This document shows, one piece after another, positions 8,960-18,047 of a DNA stretch of 64,000 nucleotides (position 1 is the stretch's first letter; every line of letters begins with the position of its first letter). Source of the DNA: Methylomagnum ishizawai (lineage in GTDB: Bacteria; Pseudomonadota; Gammaproteobacteria; Methylococcales; Methylococcaceae); NCBI RefSeq assembly GCF_019670005.1, contig NZ_AP019783.1, positions 3,932,150 through 3,996,149 of the forward strand. The letters are read 5' to 3'. Made by a program: the position numbers and the translations under genes. The notes under the pieces were generated by a model that was given only the letters and a program-made list of their open reading frames with translations, had not been told where the DNA came from and did no database searches.

Positions 8960-10960
8960 ATGAGCGCCTCCCCCCGACATCTTGAACTACTCGCCCCCGC
9001 CAAGACCGCCGACATCGGCATCGCCGCCATCAACCACGGCGCGGATGCCGTGTACATCGGCGGTCCCGATTTCGGTGCCCGCCACAACGCCGGCAACGAC
9101 ATCGCCGATATCGAGCGGTTGACCCGCCACGCCCACCGCTACAACGCCCGCATCTTCGTCACGCTCAACACCATCCTGCGCGACGACGAACTGGACACCG
9201 CCCGCGACCTCGCTTGGCAGGTCTACGAGGCCGGGGCCGATGCGTTGATCGTGCAGGACATGGGCCTCACGATGCTGGACCTGCCCCCGATCCAACTCCA
9301 CGCCAGCACCCAGTGCGATATCCGCAGCCCGGAAAAAGCCCGCTTCCTGCAAGACGTCGGTTTTTCCCAGATCGTGGTGGCCCGCGAACTGACCCTGGAC
9401 CAAATCCGCGCCGTGGCCGCTGGCCTGGACCGGGCGGTGTTGGAATTCTTCGTCCACGGGGCACTGTGCGTGGCCTATAGCGGCCAGTGCTATATCAGCC
9501 ACGCCCACACCGGGCGCAGCGCCAACCGCGGCGATTGCTCGCAAGCCTGCCGCCTGCCCTACGAAGTGCTGGACGGCCAGGGCCGCATCGTGGCGCACCA
9601 GAAGCATGTGCTATCGGTCAAGGACAACGACCAGAGCGCCAACCTACGGGCACTGGTCGAAGCCGGGGTGCGGAGCTTCAAGATCGAAGGCCGCTACAAG
9701 GACATGGCCTATGTGAAGAACATCACCGGCCATTACCGCCGCCTGCTGGATGATTTGCTGGCGGAGCGGACCGGCCTGGGCCGGGCGTCCAGCGGCACGA
9801 CCCGGCTGTTGTTCACCCCGGAGCCGGAACGCAGCTTCAACCGGGGCGGCACCGATTATTTCGTGAATGGCCGCCAGGACGATATCGGCGCGTTCGACAC
9901 GCCCAAACCCGCCGGGTTGCCGCTGGGCTGGGTGGTCAAGACCGCCGCCGATCATTTCGAGCTGGAATTGGACGAAGGCGTCGCGAATCTCAACAACGGC
10001 GACACCCTCACCTATTTCGATTTGCAGAAGGAATTGCGGGGCTTCCGGGTCAATATCGCCGAAGCCTTGGGCGGGCCGCGGTGGCGGGCTTTCCCCAACG
10101 AAGCGATGGCCGAACTCAAGGATTTACGGAAGGGCGTGGCGCTTTCCCGCAGCCGCGACATGGCCTGGGAGCGCTTGATGGACAGCGACCGCACGGCGGA
10201 ACGCCGCATCGCCGTGGATTTGACCCTAATCGAAACGCCCGATGGTTTGGCCCTGCAACTCGGCGACGAGGACGGCCACGCCGCCTATGTCGAACTGGCC
10301 CACGGCCACCAAACCGCCCGCGACCCGGCCCGCGCCGAAACCGCGATGCGGGAAGCCCTGGGCAAACTGGGCAACAGTTTATTCGAGGCGCGTGGAATTT
10401 CCATCCAAGCGCTGGAACGCGACCGGCCCGGCTTCTGGCCCGCCTCGCTGTTGAACGCGCTGCGCCGCGACGGCATCGCCGCATTGGAACGAGCCCGCGC
10501 CGAGGCCTGGACCCGCCTGCCCCGCGCCCTGCCGCTGGAACCGCCCGCCCGCTATCCCGGCGACAGCCTCAGCTATCTCGCCAATGTCTACAACCATGCG
10601 GCCCAGCGCTTCTATCTCAAGCATGGCGTGCGGGTGGTCGAAGCCGCCTACGAAAGCCACGAAGCGCTGGGCGAGGTCAGCCTGATGATCACCAAGCACT
10701 GCGTGCGTTATTCGCTGTCGCTCTGCCCCAAGCAAACCAAGGGCGTGACCGGCGTCCAGGGCACGGTGAAGGCCGAGCCGCTGCAATTGGTGAATGGCAA
10801 GGAGAAGCTGACTTTGCAGTTCGACTGCAAAGCCTGCGAGATGCATGTGGTGGGGAAGATCAAACGCGCCGTGCTGAACGAGGTGGAAGCGCAACCTTTG
10901 CGGTTTTACCGGACCCGGCCTGGGACGGTGGCGGGTGGCGTGGATGGGAAGGCGCAGTAG
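8960..10960 (+). CDS. rlhA: U32-family protein RlhA (23S rRNA C2501 hydroxylation)
   Basis: The 666-residue product matches the long U32 proteins (formerly YdcP) that carry DUF3656. In E. coli this protein is needed for 5-hydroxycytidine at 23S rRNA position 2501. The start M-S-A-S-P-R-H-L-E-L-L-A-P-A-K is typical; the frame is open further upstream but lacks family character. The TIM-barrel-like U32 part covers about residues 1-290, with the signature around G-Q-C-Y-I-S ... N-R-G-D-C-S-Q-A-C-R. The C-terminal part ends in a region with C-K-A-C-E-M-H. The cysteines fit the Fe-S binding proposed for this family. It stands between terminators and appears monocistronic. Confidence 0.87.
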   Translation: MSASPRHLELLAPAKTADIGIAAINHGADAVYIGGPDFGARHNAGNDIADIERLTRHAHRYNARIFVTLNTILRDDELDTARDLAWQVYEAGADALIVQDMGLTMLDLPPIQLHASTQCDIRSPEKARFLQDVGFSQIVVARELTLDQIRAVAAGLDRAVLEFFVHGALCVAYSGQCYISHAHTGRSANRGDCSQACRLPYEVLDGQGRIVAHQKHVLSVKDNDQSANLRALVEAGVRSFKIEGRYKDMAYVKNITGHYRRLLDDLLAERTGLGRASSGTTRLLFTPEPERSFNRGGTDYFVNGRQDDIGAFDTPKPAGLPLGWVVKTAADHFELELDEGVANLNNGDTLTYFDLQKELRGFRVNIAEALGGPRWRAFPNEAMAELKDLRKGVALSRSRDMAWERLMDSDRTAERRIAVDLTLIETPDGLALQLGDEDGHAAYVELAHGHQTARDPARAETAMREALGKLGNSLFEARGISIQALERDRPGFWPASLLNALRRDGIAALERARAEAWTRLPRALPLEPPARYPGDSLSYLANVYNHAAQRFYLKHGVRVVEAAYESHEALGEVSLMITKHCVRYSLSLCPKQTKGVTGVQGTVKAEPLQLVNGKEKLTLQFDCKACEMHVVGKIKRAVLNEVEAQPLRFYRTRPGTVAGGVDGKAQ

Positions 10961-10980
10961 GGTTTGCGATGGGCCAATCG

Positions 10981-11388
10981 CTATTTTTCTAAAAACGGTG
11001 CGATGGGTTTCGCATACGCTGCTTCCAATCTACCGACCCCCTCATTGGAGATATAACCCAATACCTTGCCTTTTTGCTCAAAGACCGTTTTGTATTGATC
11101 GAATTTCCGTTGCGCGGGGCCGGTTAAATTGCTTCCACCCATCAGGATATGGCCGGTACATTTGGGATGTTTAAGCACGTCCGCAGCGAATTTTTCGATG
11201 GTATCGGTTTGTAGCTTATTCTGTGTCGTTTTCACGTCGACCCTGGATTCTATGGTTTTCTTCGAGCGTTCCGGGTCGGGTTCATCGGTGGGTCGTGGAT
11301 TTCCAGCGGCGATTTGAAGCAAGCGGCGCAACGATTGCGGCGAAGATTTAAGCATTAAATCCGCTCCCATATCGCTTTCGTTGGTCAC
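10981..11388 (-). CDS. Hypothetical protein of the AT-richer island (possible second half of a split gene)
   Basis: This is a 135-residue frame with a GTG start at 11388. It is hydrophilic, with no signal peptide and no membrane segment. It contains S-R-V-D-V-K-T-T-Q and later G-H-I-L-M-G-G-S-N-L-T-G, and ends in P-F-L-E-K. Its GTG overlaps the TGA of the 32-codon frame 11385-11483 (GTGA). The two are therefore either translationally coupled genes or halves of one gene broken by a frameshift in a C-rich run. The frame stays open upstream of the GTG to 11499, but that sequence is Arg/Gln-rich and not protein-like. No family is recognised. The D-x-K pattern is too weak to call a nuclease. Confidence 0.5.
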   Translation of the reverse strand: MTNESDMGADLMLKSSPQSLRRLLQIAAGNPRPTDEPDPERSKKTIESRVDVKTTQNKLQTDTIEKFAADVLKHPKCTGHILMGGSNLTGPAQRKFDQYKTVFEQKGKVLGYISNEGVGRLEAAYAKPIAPFLEK

Positions 11389-11483
11389 GGTGGGGCGGGT
11401 GAAATCGAAACCTTCTGGATGACGATATCGGCGACGATTTTGACAACCCGCATTTCCCCATCTTTGCCTTTGTTGGAACTCAC
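11385..11483 (-). CDS. Short frame coupled to both neighbours, possibly an N-terminal fragment
   Basis: This is a 32-codon frame starting with GTG five nt after the TAA of the upstream gene (11489-11902). A G-G-A-T-A-A-A-G-G stretch could serve as ribosome site. The peptide is E-M-R-V-V-K-I-V-A-D-I-V-I-Q-K-V-S-I-rich, that is, an amphipathic beta-type segment. Its TGA overlaps the GTG of the next frame by four nt. It reads more like the start of a longer protein continuing in the next frame than like a stand-alone gene. A single-base indel near 11387-11400 would join them. Confidence 0.35.
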   Translation of the reverse strand: MSSNKGKDGEMRVVKIVADIVIQKVSISPAPP

Positions 11484-11488
11484 CGCCT

Positions 11489-11902
11489 TTATCCCAGTTT
11501 CAAAACCACATTGGGGCGATGCTCGAATTTTTCTTTCTTGAGCTTTATAACATGGTGCAGGTTGGCGATGGTGCGGAAATCATTGATCAAAGAGGAGATT
11601 TCTCCGCTGATAAGTATGTCTTTCGCATTGCTGGCGGCTTCCGAAGTGATGGACTTTACGAATTCGATCTCTAGAAGGGATAAAACCTTGTCGATTGAGG
11701 AATCCTCAAGGCATTTCATCACGGAGGATGCGCTTGCTCCTGGTTCCTCAAGCAGGGTTTTGTCTTCGAGCAATCGTTGTGCTTCGATGGTGTTGATGAC
11801 TTCGGGGGTAATAAACGCCGACTCGATGATGCGGGAATGGTCTTCATAAAGATTACCATGTTCGTCGGCAGGGTATTCTATCAGGGATAGGCTTTGCGAC
11901 AT
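11489..11902 (-). CDS. Hypothetical protein, helical, island gene
   Basis: The product has 137 residues from the ATG at 11902, which is preceded by A-G-A-G-G-A at about 10 nt. A longer frame to 11977 would overlap the RHH gene and adds low-quality sequence. The protein is acidic and mostly helical (I-I-E-S-A-F-I-T-P-E-V-I-N-T-I-E-A; I-S-S-L-I-N-D-F-R-T-I-A-N-L), without signal peptide or membrane segment. It is downstream of the RHH-protein gene and directly upstream (5 nt) of the 32-codon frame, so the small genes form one transcription unit. No family is recognised. It is not a PIN-domain toxin, the usual partner of such RHH proteins. Confidence 0.55.
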   Translation of the reverse strand: MSQSLSLIEYPADEHGNLYEDHSRIIESAFITPEVINTIEAQRLLEDKTLLEEPGASASSVMKCLEDSSIDKVLSLLEIEFVKSITSEAASNAKDILISGEISSLINDFRTIANLHHVIKLKKEKFEHRPNVVLKLG

Positions 11903-11940
11903 TTTGGGGTGTTCCTCTTTATGAAAGGATGGGGCGGGTG

Positions 11941-11983
11941 GGTTTCGATGAATTTTGGCTATCGTGCCTCTAGCCATCTTGCC
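11941..11983. repeat. Imperfect direct repeat, copy 1 (flanks RHH gene)
   Basis: About 43 nt beginning GGTTTCGAT and ending CCATCTTGCC align to 12253-12293 at roughly three quarters identity with two single-base gaps. This copy covers the 3' end of the RHH-protein gene. Confidence 0.45.
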
Positions 11984-12219
11984 ATGTGGCGGAATTTTTC
12001 GCGCAGCAGCCGCTTACTGTTGCGGGCGATATCCCCAGCATGGGTTTGGTCCGAGCCGAATCCTTGCTGGCCGAGTTCGTAAGCCGTCGATTGCGGCGGC
12101 GTTCCGAACAGCATATCCAAGGCCCGTTTGACAGCTTCGCTTTCGGAGATTCCTTCGGCTTGGCAATAGGCCGATAGCCTTGTTCCTATGGAATCGGGTA
12201 GGTCAATCGAAGTGGTCAT
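11959..12219 (-). CDS. Ribbon-helix-helix (CopG-like) DNA-binding protein, orphan antitoxin-like
   Basis: This is an 86-residue protein. Residues 1-38 (M-T-T-S-I-D-L-P-D-S-I ... S-E-S-E-A-V-K-R-A-L-D-M-L) match the beta-strand plus two-helix RHH fold of type II antitoxins and small repressors. The C-terminal part (R-N-S-K-R-L-L-R-E-K-F-R-H-M-A-R-W-L-E-A-R) is basic and helical, the region that usually wraps a toxin. No PIN, RelE or MazF partner is encoded next to it; the neighbours are a UDG-like gene upstream and an unknown gene downstream. It may be an orphan antitoxin or a local repressor. RHH fold likely, partner unknown. Confidence 0.62.
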   Translation of the reverse strand: MTTSIDLPDSIGTRLSAYCQAEGISESEAVKRALDMLFGTPPQSTAYELGQQGFGSDQTHAGDIARNSKRLLREKFRHMARWLEAR

Positions 12220-12252
12220 GGCGGGTTTCCGATGGTTGATAGGATCGGATAG

Positions 12253-12293
12253 GGTTTCGATAGGTTTCGTTTATCGCCTCTACCCATCTTGTC
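12253..12293. repeat. Imperfect direct repeat, copy 2 (flanks RHH gene)
   Basis: This partner of 11941-11983 lies over the 3' end of the UDG-like gene and its downstream spacer. In another frame it would encode R-W-V-E-A, similar to the R-W-L-E-A end of the RHH protein. It may be a remnant of a second RHH-type gene end. Confidence 0.4.
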
Positions 12294-12954
12294 GGACTAA
12301 AGTTCGGCCTATTTCTTGCCAATCATTTAGTTGCAATTGCATATTTCTATTCGTCATCCCCCTTCTTCCGCAGTGAAATACGGGGAATAAGCGCGTTTTT
12401 TCTGAAATTATTATTTCTCCCCGCTCTACTATTTGCGCATAACTTTCGCCACGACCGTATGGCATTTTGTAAGTATCGAGGATCGCTTCAAATGTTTTCC
12501 TTCCTAATGCGACTACAATTTTTGGCTTTACTATTTCGATGTTTTGTTTAAGGAAGTTTTTTCCACAGTTCTTGATCCATTGAGTTTTGACTGGTGCTTG
12601 CAGTCCTCCTTCCTTAAGGCATAGGATCGTGTTTGTGAAAAAAAGGATATGGGGTTGATTCTTGGCGGATGTGGGTTGAATATTTATGCCAATCGAATTC
12701 AATAGCCTTGCAAGGTTTACGTTCGTAGGATTCTTGGAGTCGTCTGTTCCTAAATCGTTCGGTGTCCCCCAGTCTTGGCCTATTACCATCAATTGTGCAT
12801 CCAAATTTCCTTGCCATTGGGTCCATGGACCTATTTCACATGAATCGTATCCTCCTTCCGCATAACATGAGGGGTTGGTTAAGCCTTCGCATATATGGCA
12901 TTTCTTCCTTAGTTGAACGAGTTCTACGTACTGTTTTTGCTTCGAGTTTTCCAT
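12280..12954 (-). CDS. Uracil-DNA glycosylase superfamily protein
   Basis: The product has 224 residues. G-Q-D-W-G-T (about residue 59) corresponds to UDG motif A, and F-H-C-G-R-R-G near residue 195 to the H-P-G-R-R-G-type second motif. The core has alternating hydrophobic strands (P-K-I-V-V-A-L-G-R). Four cysteines in the first 40 residues (C-H-I-C, P-S-C, D-S-C) could hold an Fe-S cluster or zinc, as in family 4-type UDGs. Known members remove uracil or other modified bases from DNA, but this divergent group is uncharacterised, so substrate is unknown. GC is clearly lower than in flanking ctaB, which suggests transfer. It sits 64 nt downstream of ctaB on the same strand. Confidence 0.68.
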   Translation of the reverse strand: MENSKQKQYVELVQLRKKCHICEGLTNPSCYAEGGYDSCEIGPWTQWQGNLDAQLMVIGQDWGTPNDLGTDDSKNPTNVNLARLLNSIGINIQPTSAKNQPHILFFTNTILCLKEGGLQAPVKTQWIKNCGKNFLKQNIEIVKPKIVVALGRKTFEAILDTYKMPYGRGESYAQIVERGEIIISEKTRLFPVFHCGRRGMTNRNMQLQLNDWQEIGRTLVRQDG

Positions 12955-13017
12955 GATCTAATCCTTGAGGATACTTATGCTCTGTGATTGAGGATAAAAG
13001 TTAATAAAAAACCTCTG

Positions 13018-13923
13018 TTAACCAATCCGCACATAATGATCCACCAACAAAGCCGAAAACAACCCCATCAAATAAAACAACGAATACCCGAAAGTCCTCA
13101 TCGCCAACTTATTATCCTGGGCCTTCCACAGCCGCACGGCGAAATACAAAAACCCCAGCCCCAACAATACCGCCGAGCCCAGATAAATCAAGCCACTCAT
13201 ATGGGTCAGATAAGGCAACAGGCTGGAAATGAACAGCAGGATGGTATACAGCAGGATATGCAGCTTGGTGATGGCGTCGCCATAGATCACCGGCAACATC
13301 GGCATATCGGCCAGCTTATATTCATCCTTCTTCGCCAGCGCCAAGGGCCAGAAATGCGGCGGCGTCCACACGAAGATCAACAGGAACAGCAATAGCGAAT
13401 GCGGGTCCAAGCTCCCCGTGATCGCGCACCAACCCAATACCGGCGGAGCCGCGCCCGCCGCGCCGCCGATGACGATGTTCTGGGTCGTGACCCGCTTGAG
13501 ATAGCGGGTATAAATCACGGCATAGCCGATCAAGGACAGGAAAGTCAGCACGGCGGTCAAGGGATTCACCAAGAATCCCAAGATCGCCATCGACAGCAGG
13601 CACAGGATTCCGGCGAAGAAATTGGCCTGCCGGGGCTCCAACTGGTGCTGGGGCAGCGGGCGGTACTCGGTGCGGCCCATCTTGCTGTCGGCCTCGCGGT
13701 CGTAGACATGGTTCAGCGCGGCGGCGGACGCGGCGGCGAGGCCGATCCCGAGCGCGGCCCAGAACGACAGCATCAAGGGCGGCGGTTCCGGCACGGCCAG
13801 GAACATGCCGATCACCGCCGTGAACACGATGGCCCCGACCACCCGGAGCTTGCACAGCCCCAGATAGGCACGCCAGGTGACGGAAACGGAAGCTGCGGAA
13901 GCGGGAAGAGTGGGGGTAGTCAT
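13018..13923 (-). CDS. ctaB: Protoheme IX farnesyltransferase (heme O synthase)
   Basis: It adds a farnesyl group to heme b to make heme O, the precursor of heme A for aa3-type oxidases; integral inner-membrane UbiA-family enzyme. The 301-residue length is standard, with about eight or nine hydrophobic segments. The prenyl-diphosphate/Mg site N-H-V-Y-D-R-E-A-D-S-K-M-G-R-T-E-Y-R-P and the second conserved loop Y-T-R-Y-L-K-R-V-T-T-Q-N-I-V-I-G-G are present. The start M-T-T-P-T-L-P is followed by a short polar head. It is divergent from the M16 peptidase cluster. No oxidase subunit genes are in the window. Confidence 0.92.
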   Translation of the reverse strand: MTTPTLPASAASVSVTWRAYLGLCKLRVVGAIVFTAVIGMFLAVPEPPPLMLSFWAALGIGLAAASAAALNHVYDREADSKMGRTEYRPLPQHQLEPRQANFFAGILCLLSMAILGFLVNPLTAVLTFLSLIGYAVIYTRYLKRVTTQNIVIGGAAGAAPPVLGWCAITGSLDPHSLLLFLLIFVWTPPHFWPLALAKKDEYKLADMPMLPVIYGDAITKLHILLYTILLFISSLLPYLTHMSGLIYLGSAVLLGLGFLYFAVRLWKAQDNKLAMRTFGYSLFYLMGLFSALLVDHYVRIG

Positions 13924-14033
13924 GGTGGGTTTCGGTATTCGATTACAATAGCGGCGGCACGAACACGCGCCCGCCGCGATTCAACGGGCGGCTCCGGGCC
14001 GCGTTTTAAGAACAATTTCCCAAGGAGAACGTA

Positions 14034-15431
14034 ATGAAGTTTCCGCATGGACCTGCCTGGGTTCTGCTGTCCTTGATCCCATGGGCCTCGCCGTCCGCGC
14101 TGGCGGCCTCCGAGCCGCAGGTGCGCGAATTCCTGCTGGATAATGGTTTGAAACTCTTGGTGCAGGAGGACCATCGCGCCCCCGCCGTGGTTTCGCAGGT
14201 CTGGTATAAGGTCGGGGCCAGCTACGAATACGGCGGCATCACCGGAATATCGCATATGCTCGAACACATGATGTTCAAGGGCACCGCGAAGCATCCGCCG
14301 GGGGAGTTTTCCCGCATTATCGCAGCAAACGGGGGGCGCGAAAACGCTTTCACCGGCGAGGATTACACCGCTTATTTCCAGACTTTGGAAAAGAGCCGTT
14401 TACCGGTGAGCTTCGAATTGGAGGCCGACCGGATGCGCAACCTCAAGCTGTTGGAGCCGGAATTCGCCAAGGAACAGCAGGTAGTGTTGGAAGAACGCCG
14501 CCTGCGCACCGACGACCAGCCCCGCGCCAAGATGCAGGAGCATTTCGACGCGCTGGCCTTCACCAACAGCCCTTATAAGAATCCCGTGATCGGCTGGCCG
14601 GACGATGTGGCCGGGCTGAAGGTGGACGATCTCAAGGCGTGGTACGGCCAGTGGTACGCGCCCAATAACGCCACCGTGGTGGTGGTGGGCGATGTCGATT
14701 CGGACGAGGTCTACAAGCAGGCCAAGAAATATTTCGCCCCGCTCAAGCCCAGCAAATTGGCCCCGCTCAAACCGCAACGCGAGGTCGAACAACTCGGGGA
14801 ACGCCGGATGACGGTCAAGCTGCCCGCCAAACTGCCCTATCTGGCGATGGCCTATAAGGTGCCGGTGTTGAACACCGTGACCGAGGATTGGGAAGCCTAC
14901 GCCCTCGAAGTCGCGGCAGGCATCCTCGATGGCGGCAATAGCTCGCGCCTCTCCAGCCGCTTGGTGCGCGGCCAGCAAATCGCCGCCTCCGCCGGGGCCG
15001 GTTACGATCTCTACGCCCGCATGAACAAGCTATTCACCCTGGAAGGCACGCCCGCCCAAGGCAAGACCGTCGCCGAGTTGGAAAAGGCGCTCAGCGAGGA
15101 AGTCCGCCGCCTGCGCGAGGAGCCGGTGTCCGCCGACGAATTGCAGCGGGTCAAGGCCCAGGTGTTGGCGGGCCATGTTTATCAGCTCGATTCCATGTTC
15201 TATCAGGCCATGCAACTCGGCATGGCGGAAACCGTGGGCCTGGGCTGGAAAAAGGTGCAGGAATACGTCGATAAGGTGAACGCGGTGACAGCGGAGCAAG
15301 TACAGAAAGTGGCCCAGAAATACCTGATCGAAAACCGGCTGAGCGTCGCCCATCTCGACCCGCAGCCCTTGCCCGAAGGCATGCCGGCCCCCGAGGAATC
15401 CCCGGCGATGGGAGGTGGCCATGTTCGCTAA
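14034..15431 (+). CDS. M16 zinc peptidase, catalytic subunit, exported
   Basis: This 465-residue protein has a signal peptide (about residues 1-25, ending S-A-L-A-A). The inverted zinc motif H-M-L-E-H is at residues 74-78, with the downstream glutamates of V-L-E-E-R-R about 75 residues later. This is the active half of the pitrilysin/PqqL-like M16B group, which degrades or processes peptides in the periplasm. An A-A-G-G-A-G site precedes the ATG. The next gene overlaps by 11 nt and encodes a second M16 protein without the motif, so the two probably form a heterodimer. The biological substrate is unknown. Confidence 0.85.
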   Translation: MKFPHGPAWVLLSLIPWASPSALAASEPQVREFLLDNGLKLLVQEDHRAPAVVSQVWYKVGASYEYGGITGISHMLEHMMFKGTAKHPPGEFSRIIAANGGRENAFTGEDYTAYFQTLEKSRLPVSFELEADRMRNLKLLEPEFAKEQQVVLEERRLRTDDQPRAKMQEHFDALAFTNSPYKNPVIGWPDDVAGLKVDDLKAWYGQWYAPNNATVVVVGDVDSDEVYKQAKKYFAPLKPSKLAPLKPQREVEQLGERRMTVKLPAKLPYLAMAYKVPVLNTVTEDWEAYALEVAAGILDGGNSSRLSSRLVRGQQIAASAGAGYDLYARMNKLFTLEGTPAQGKTVAELEKALSEEVRRLREEPVSADELQRVKAQVLAGHVYQLDSMFYQAMQLGMAETVGLGWKKVQEYVDKVNAVTAEQVQKVAQKYLIENRLSVAHLDPQPLPEGMPAPEESPAMGGGHVR

Positions 15432-16730
15432 GCGCCTATCCCGTTGCTTTTTCCTGATCCTGCTGGTGGTTTCGGCGCAAAGCTTCGCCGTGCCCAAGAT
15501 CGAGCATTGGACCACGGCCCGCGGTGGCCGGGTCTATTTCGTGCCGACCCAAGGCTTGCCGCTGGTCGATGTGCGCTTGGTATTCGATGCCGGTAGCGCC
15601 CGCGACGGGGCCAAGTTCGGCCTCGCCGCCCTGACTTCCGGCCTGCTCGATACCGGCGCGGGCGACTGGGACGCCGACGCCATCGCCCAGCGCCTGGAAA
15701 ACGTCGGCGCGAACCTAGCCACCGGAGCCGCCCGCGATTCCGCCTTCGTGTCCCTCCGCAGCCTGACCCATCCCGAGAAACTTGGCGTGGCCCTGGAAAC
15801 CGCCAAGGAAGTCCTGGCCCATCCCCGTTTCGATCCCAAAGACCTGGACCGCGAAAAAAGCCGCACCCTGCTGGCGATCAAACAGCGCGGCGAGGAACCC
15901 GACGAACTGGTCGATATCGCCTTCATGAAAGCCCTGTACGGCGACCATCCCTACGCCCACCCGGCGGAAGGTTTCACCGAAACCGTGCAACCCCTGACCC
16001 GCGAGGATTTGGTCGATTTCCACAAGCGCCTGTATGTGGTGAAAAACGCCATCGTGGTCATCGTCGGCGATGTGAAGCGGGCCGAGGCCGAAACCATGGC
16101 CGACACCCTGCTGTCCGGCCTCCCGGACGGCGAAGCCCAACCGCCCTTGCCCGATCCCGTGCCGAACAAAACACCGGAACCGGTCAAAACCGCCTTCCCA
16201 TCGGAGCAAACCCACGTCCTGGCCGGTCAACTGGGGATGAAGGTCAACGATCCCGATTATTTCGCGCTCTACGTGGGCAACCACATCCTGGGCGGTAGCG
16301 GCTTGGTGTCGCGGGTCAGCATGGAAGTGCGGGAAAAACGCGGTTTCGCCTATAGCGCCTACAGCTATTTCTATCCGCAGCGGGTGGCGGGACCGTTCGA
16401 GATCGGCCTCCAAACCCGCAACGACAAGGCCGAGGAAGCGGTGCAGGTGGCGATCAAAACCGTCAAGGACTTCGTCGAGCAAGGCCCGACCGACAAGGAA
16501 TTGGAAGCTTCCAAACAAAACATCGTCGGCGGCTTCGTGCTGCGCCTCGACAGCAACCAGAAGCTCACCGGCGAAGTGGCTTCCATCGCCTTCTACAACC
16601 GTCCGCTGGACTATCTCGACACCTTCACCCAGAAGGTGCAGGCCGTGACCAAGGACGATATCAAGCGGGCCTTCAAGGCGCGGATCGATCCCGATCATCT
16701 GCAAACCGTGCTGGTCGGGGGCGCGGTGAA

Positions 16731-16734
<4 letters not shown>
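15421..16734 (+). CDS. M16 peptidase-like protein, non-catalytic partner, exported
   Basis: This 437-residue protein has a signal peptide (M-F-A-K-R-L-S-R-C-F-F-L-I-L-L-V-V-S-A-Q-S-F-A). The fold is M16, but where the H-x-x-E-H motif should be the sequence is L-A-A-L-T-S-G-L-L-D-T-G, so zinc catalysis is not possible. The R/Y-containing C-terminal motif (R-E-K-R-G-F-A-Y-S-A-Y-S), which closes the chamber on substrate, is intact. This division of labour is known from mitochondrial processing peptidase and bacterial M16B pairs. The ATG at 15421 has GGAGGT five nt before it and lies inside the end of the upstream gene. Confidence 0.85.
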
Positions 16735-18040
<1,306 letters not shown>

Positions 18041-18047
18041 CCGCCGT

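Noticed and set aside
10981-11388. PD-(D/E)xK nuclease suggested by R-V-D-V-K-T-T-Q
   Set aside because: Only a single D-x-K triad element is visible and the rest of the fold cannot be traced by eye.
11489-11902. Toxin partner for the RHH protein
   Set aside because: The adjacent 137-residue protein has none of the PIN, RelE/ParE or MazF motifs. Calling a toxin-antitoxin pair is not supported.
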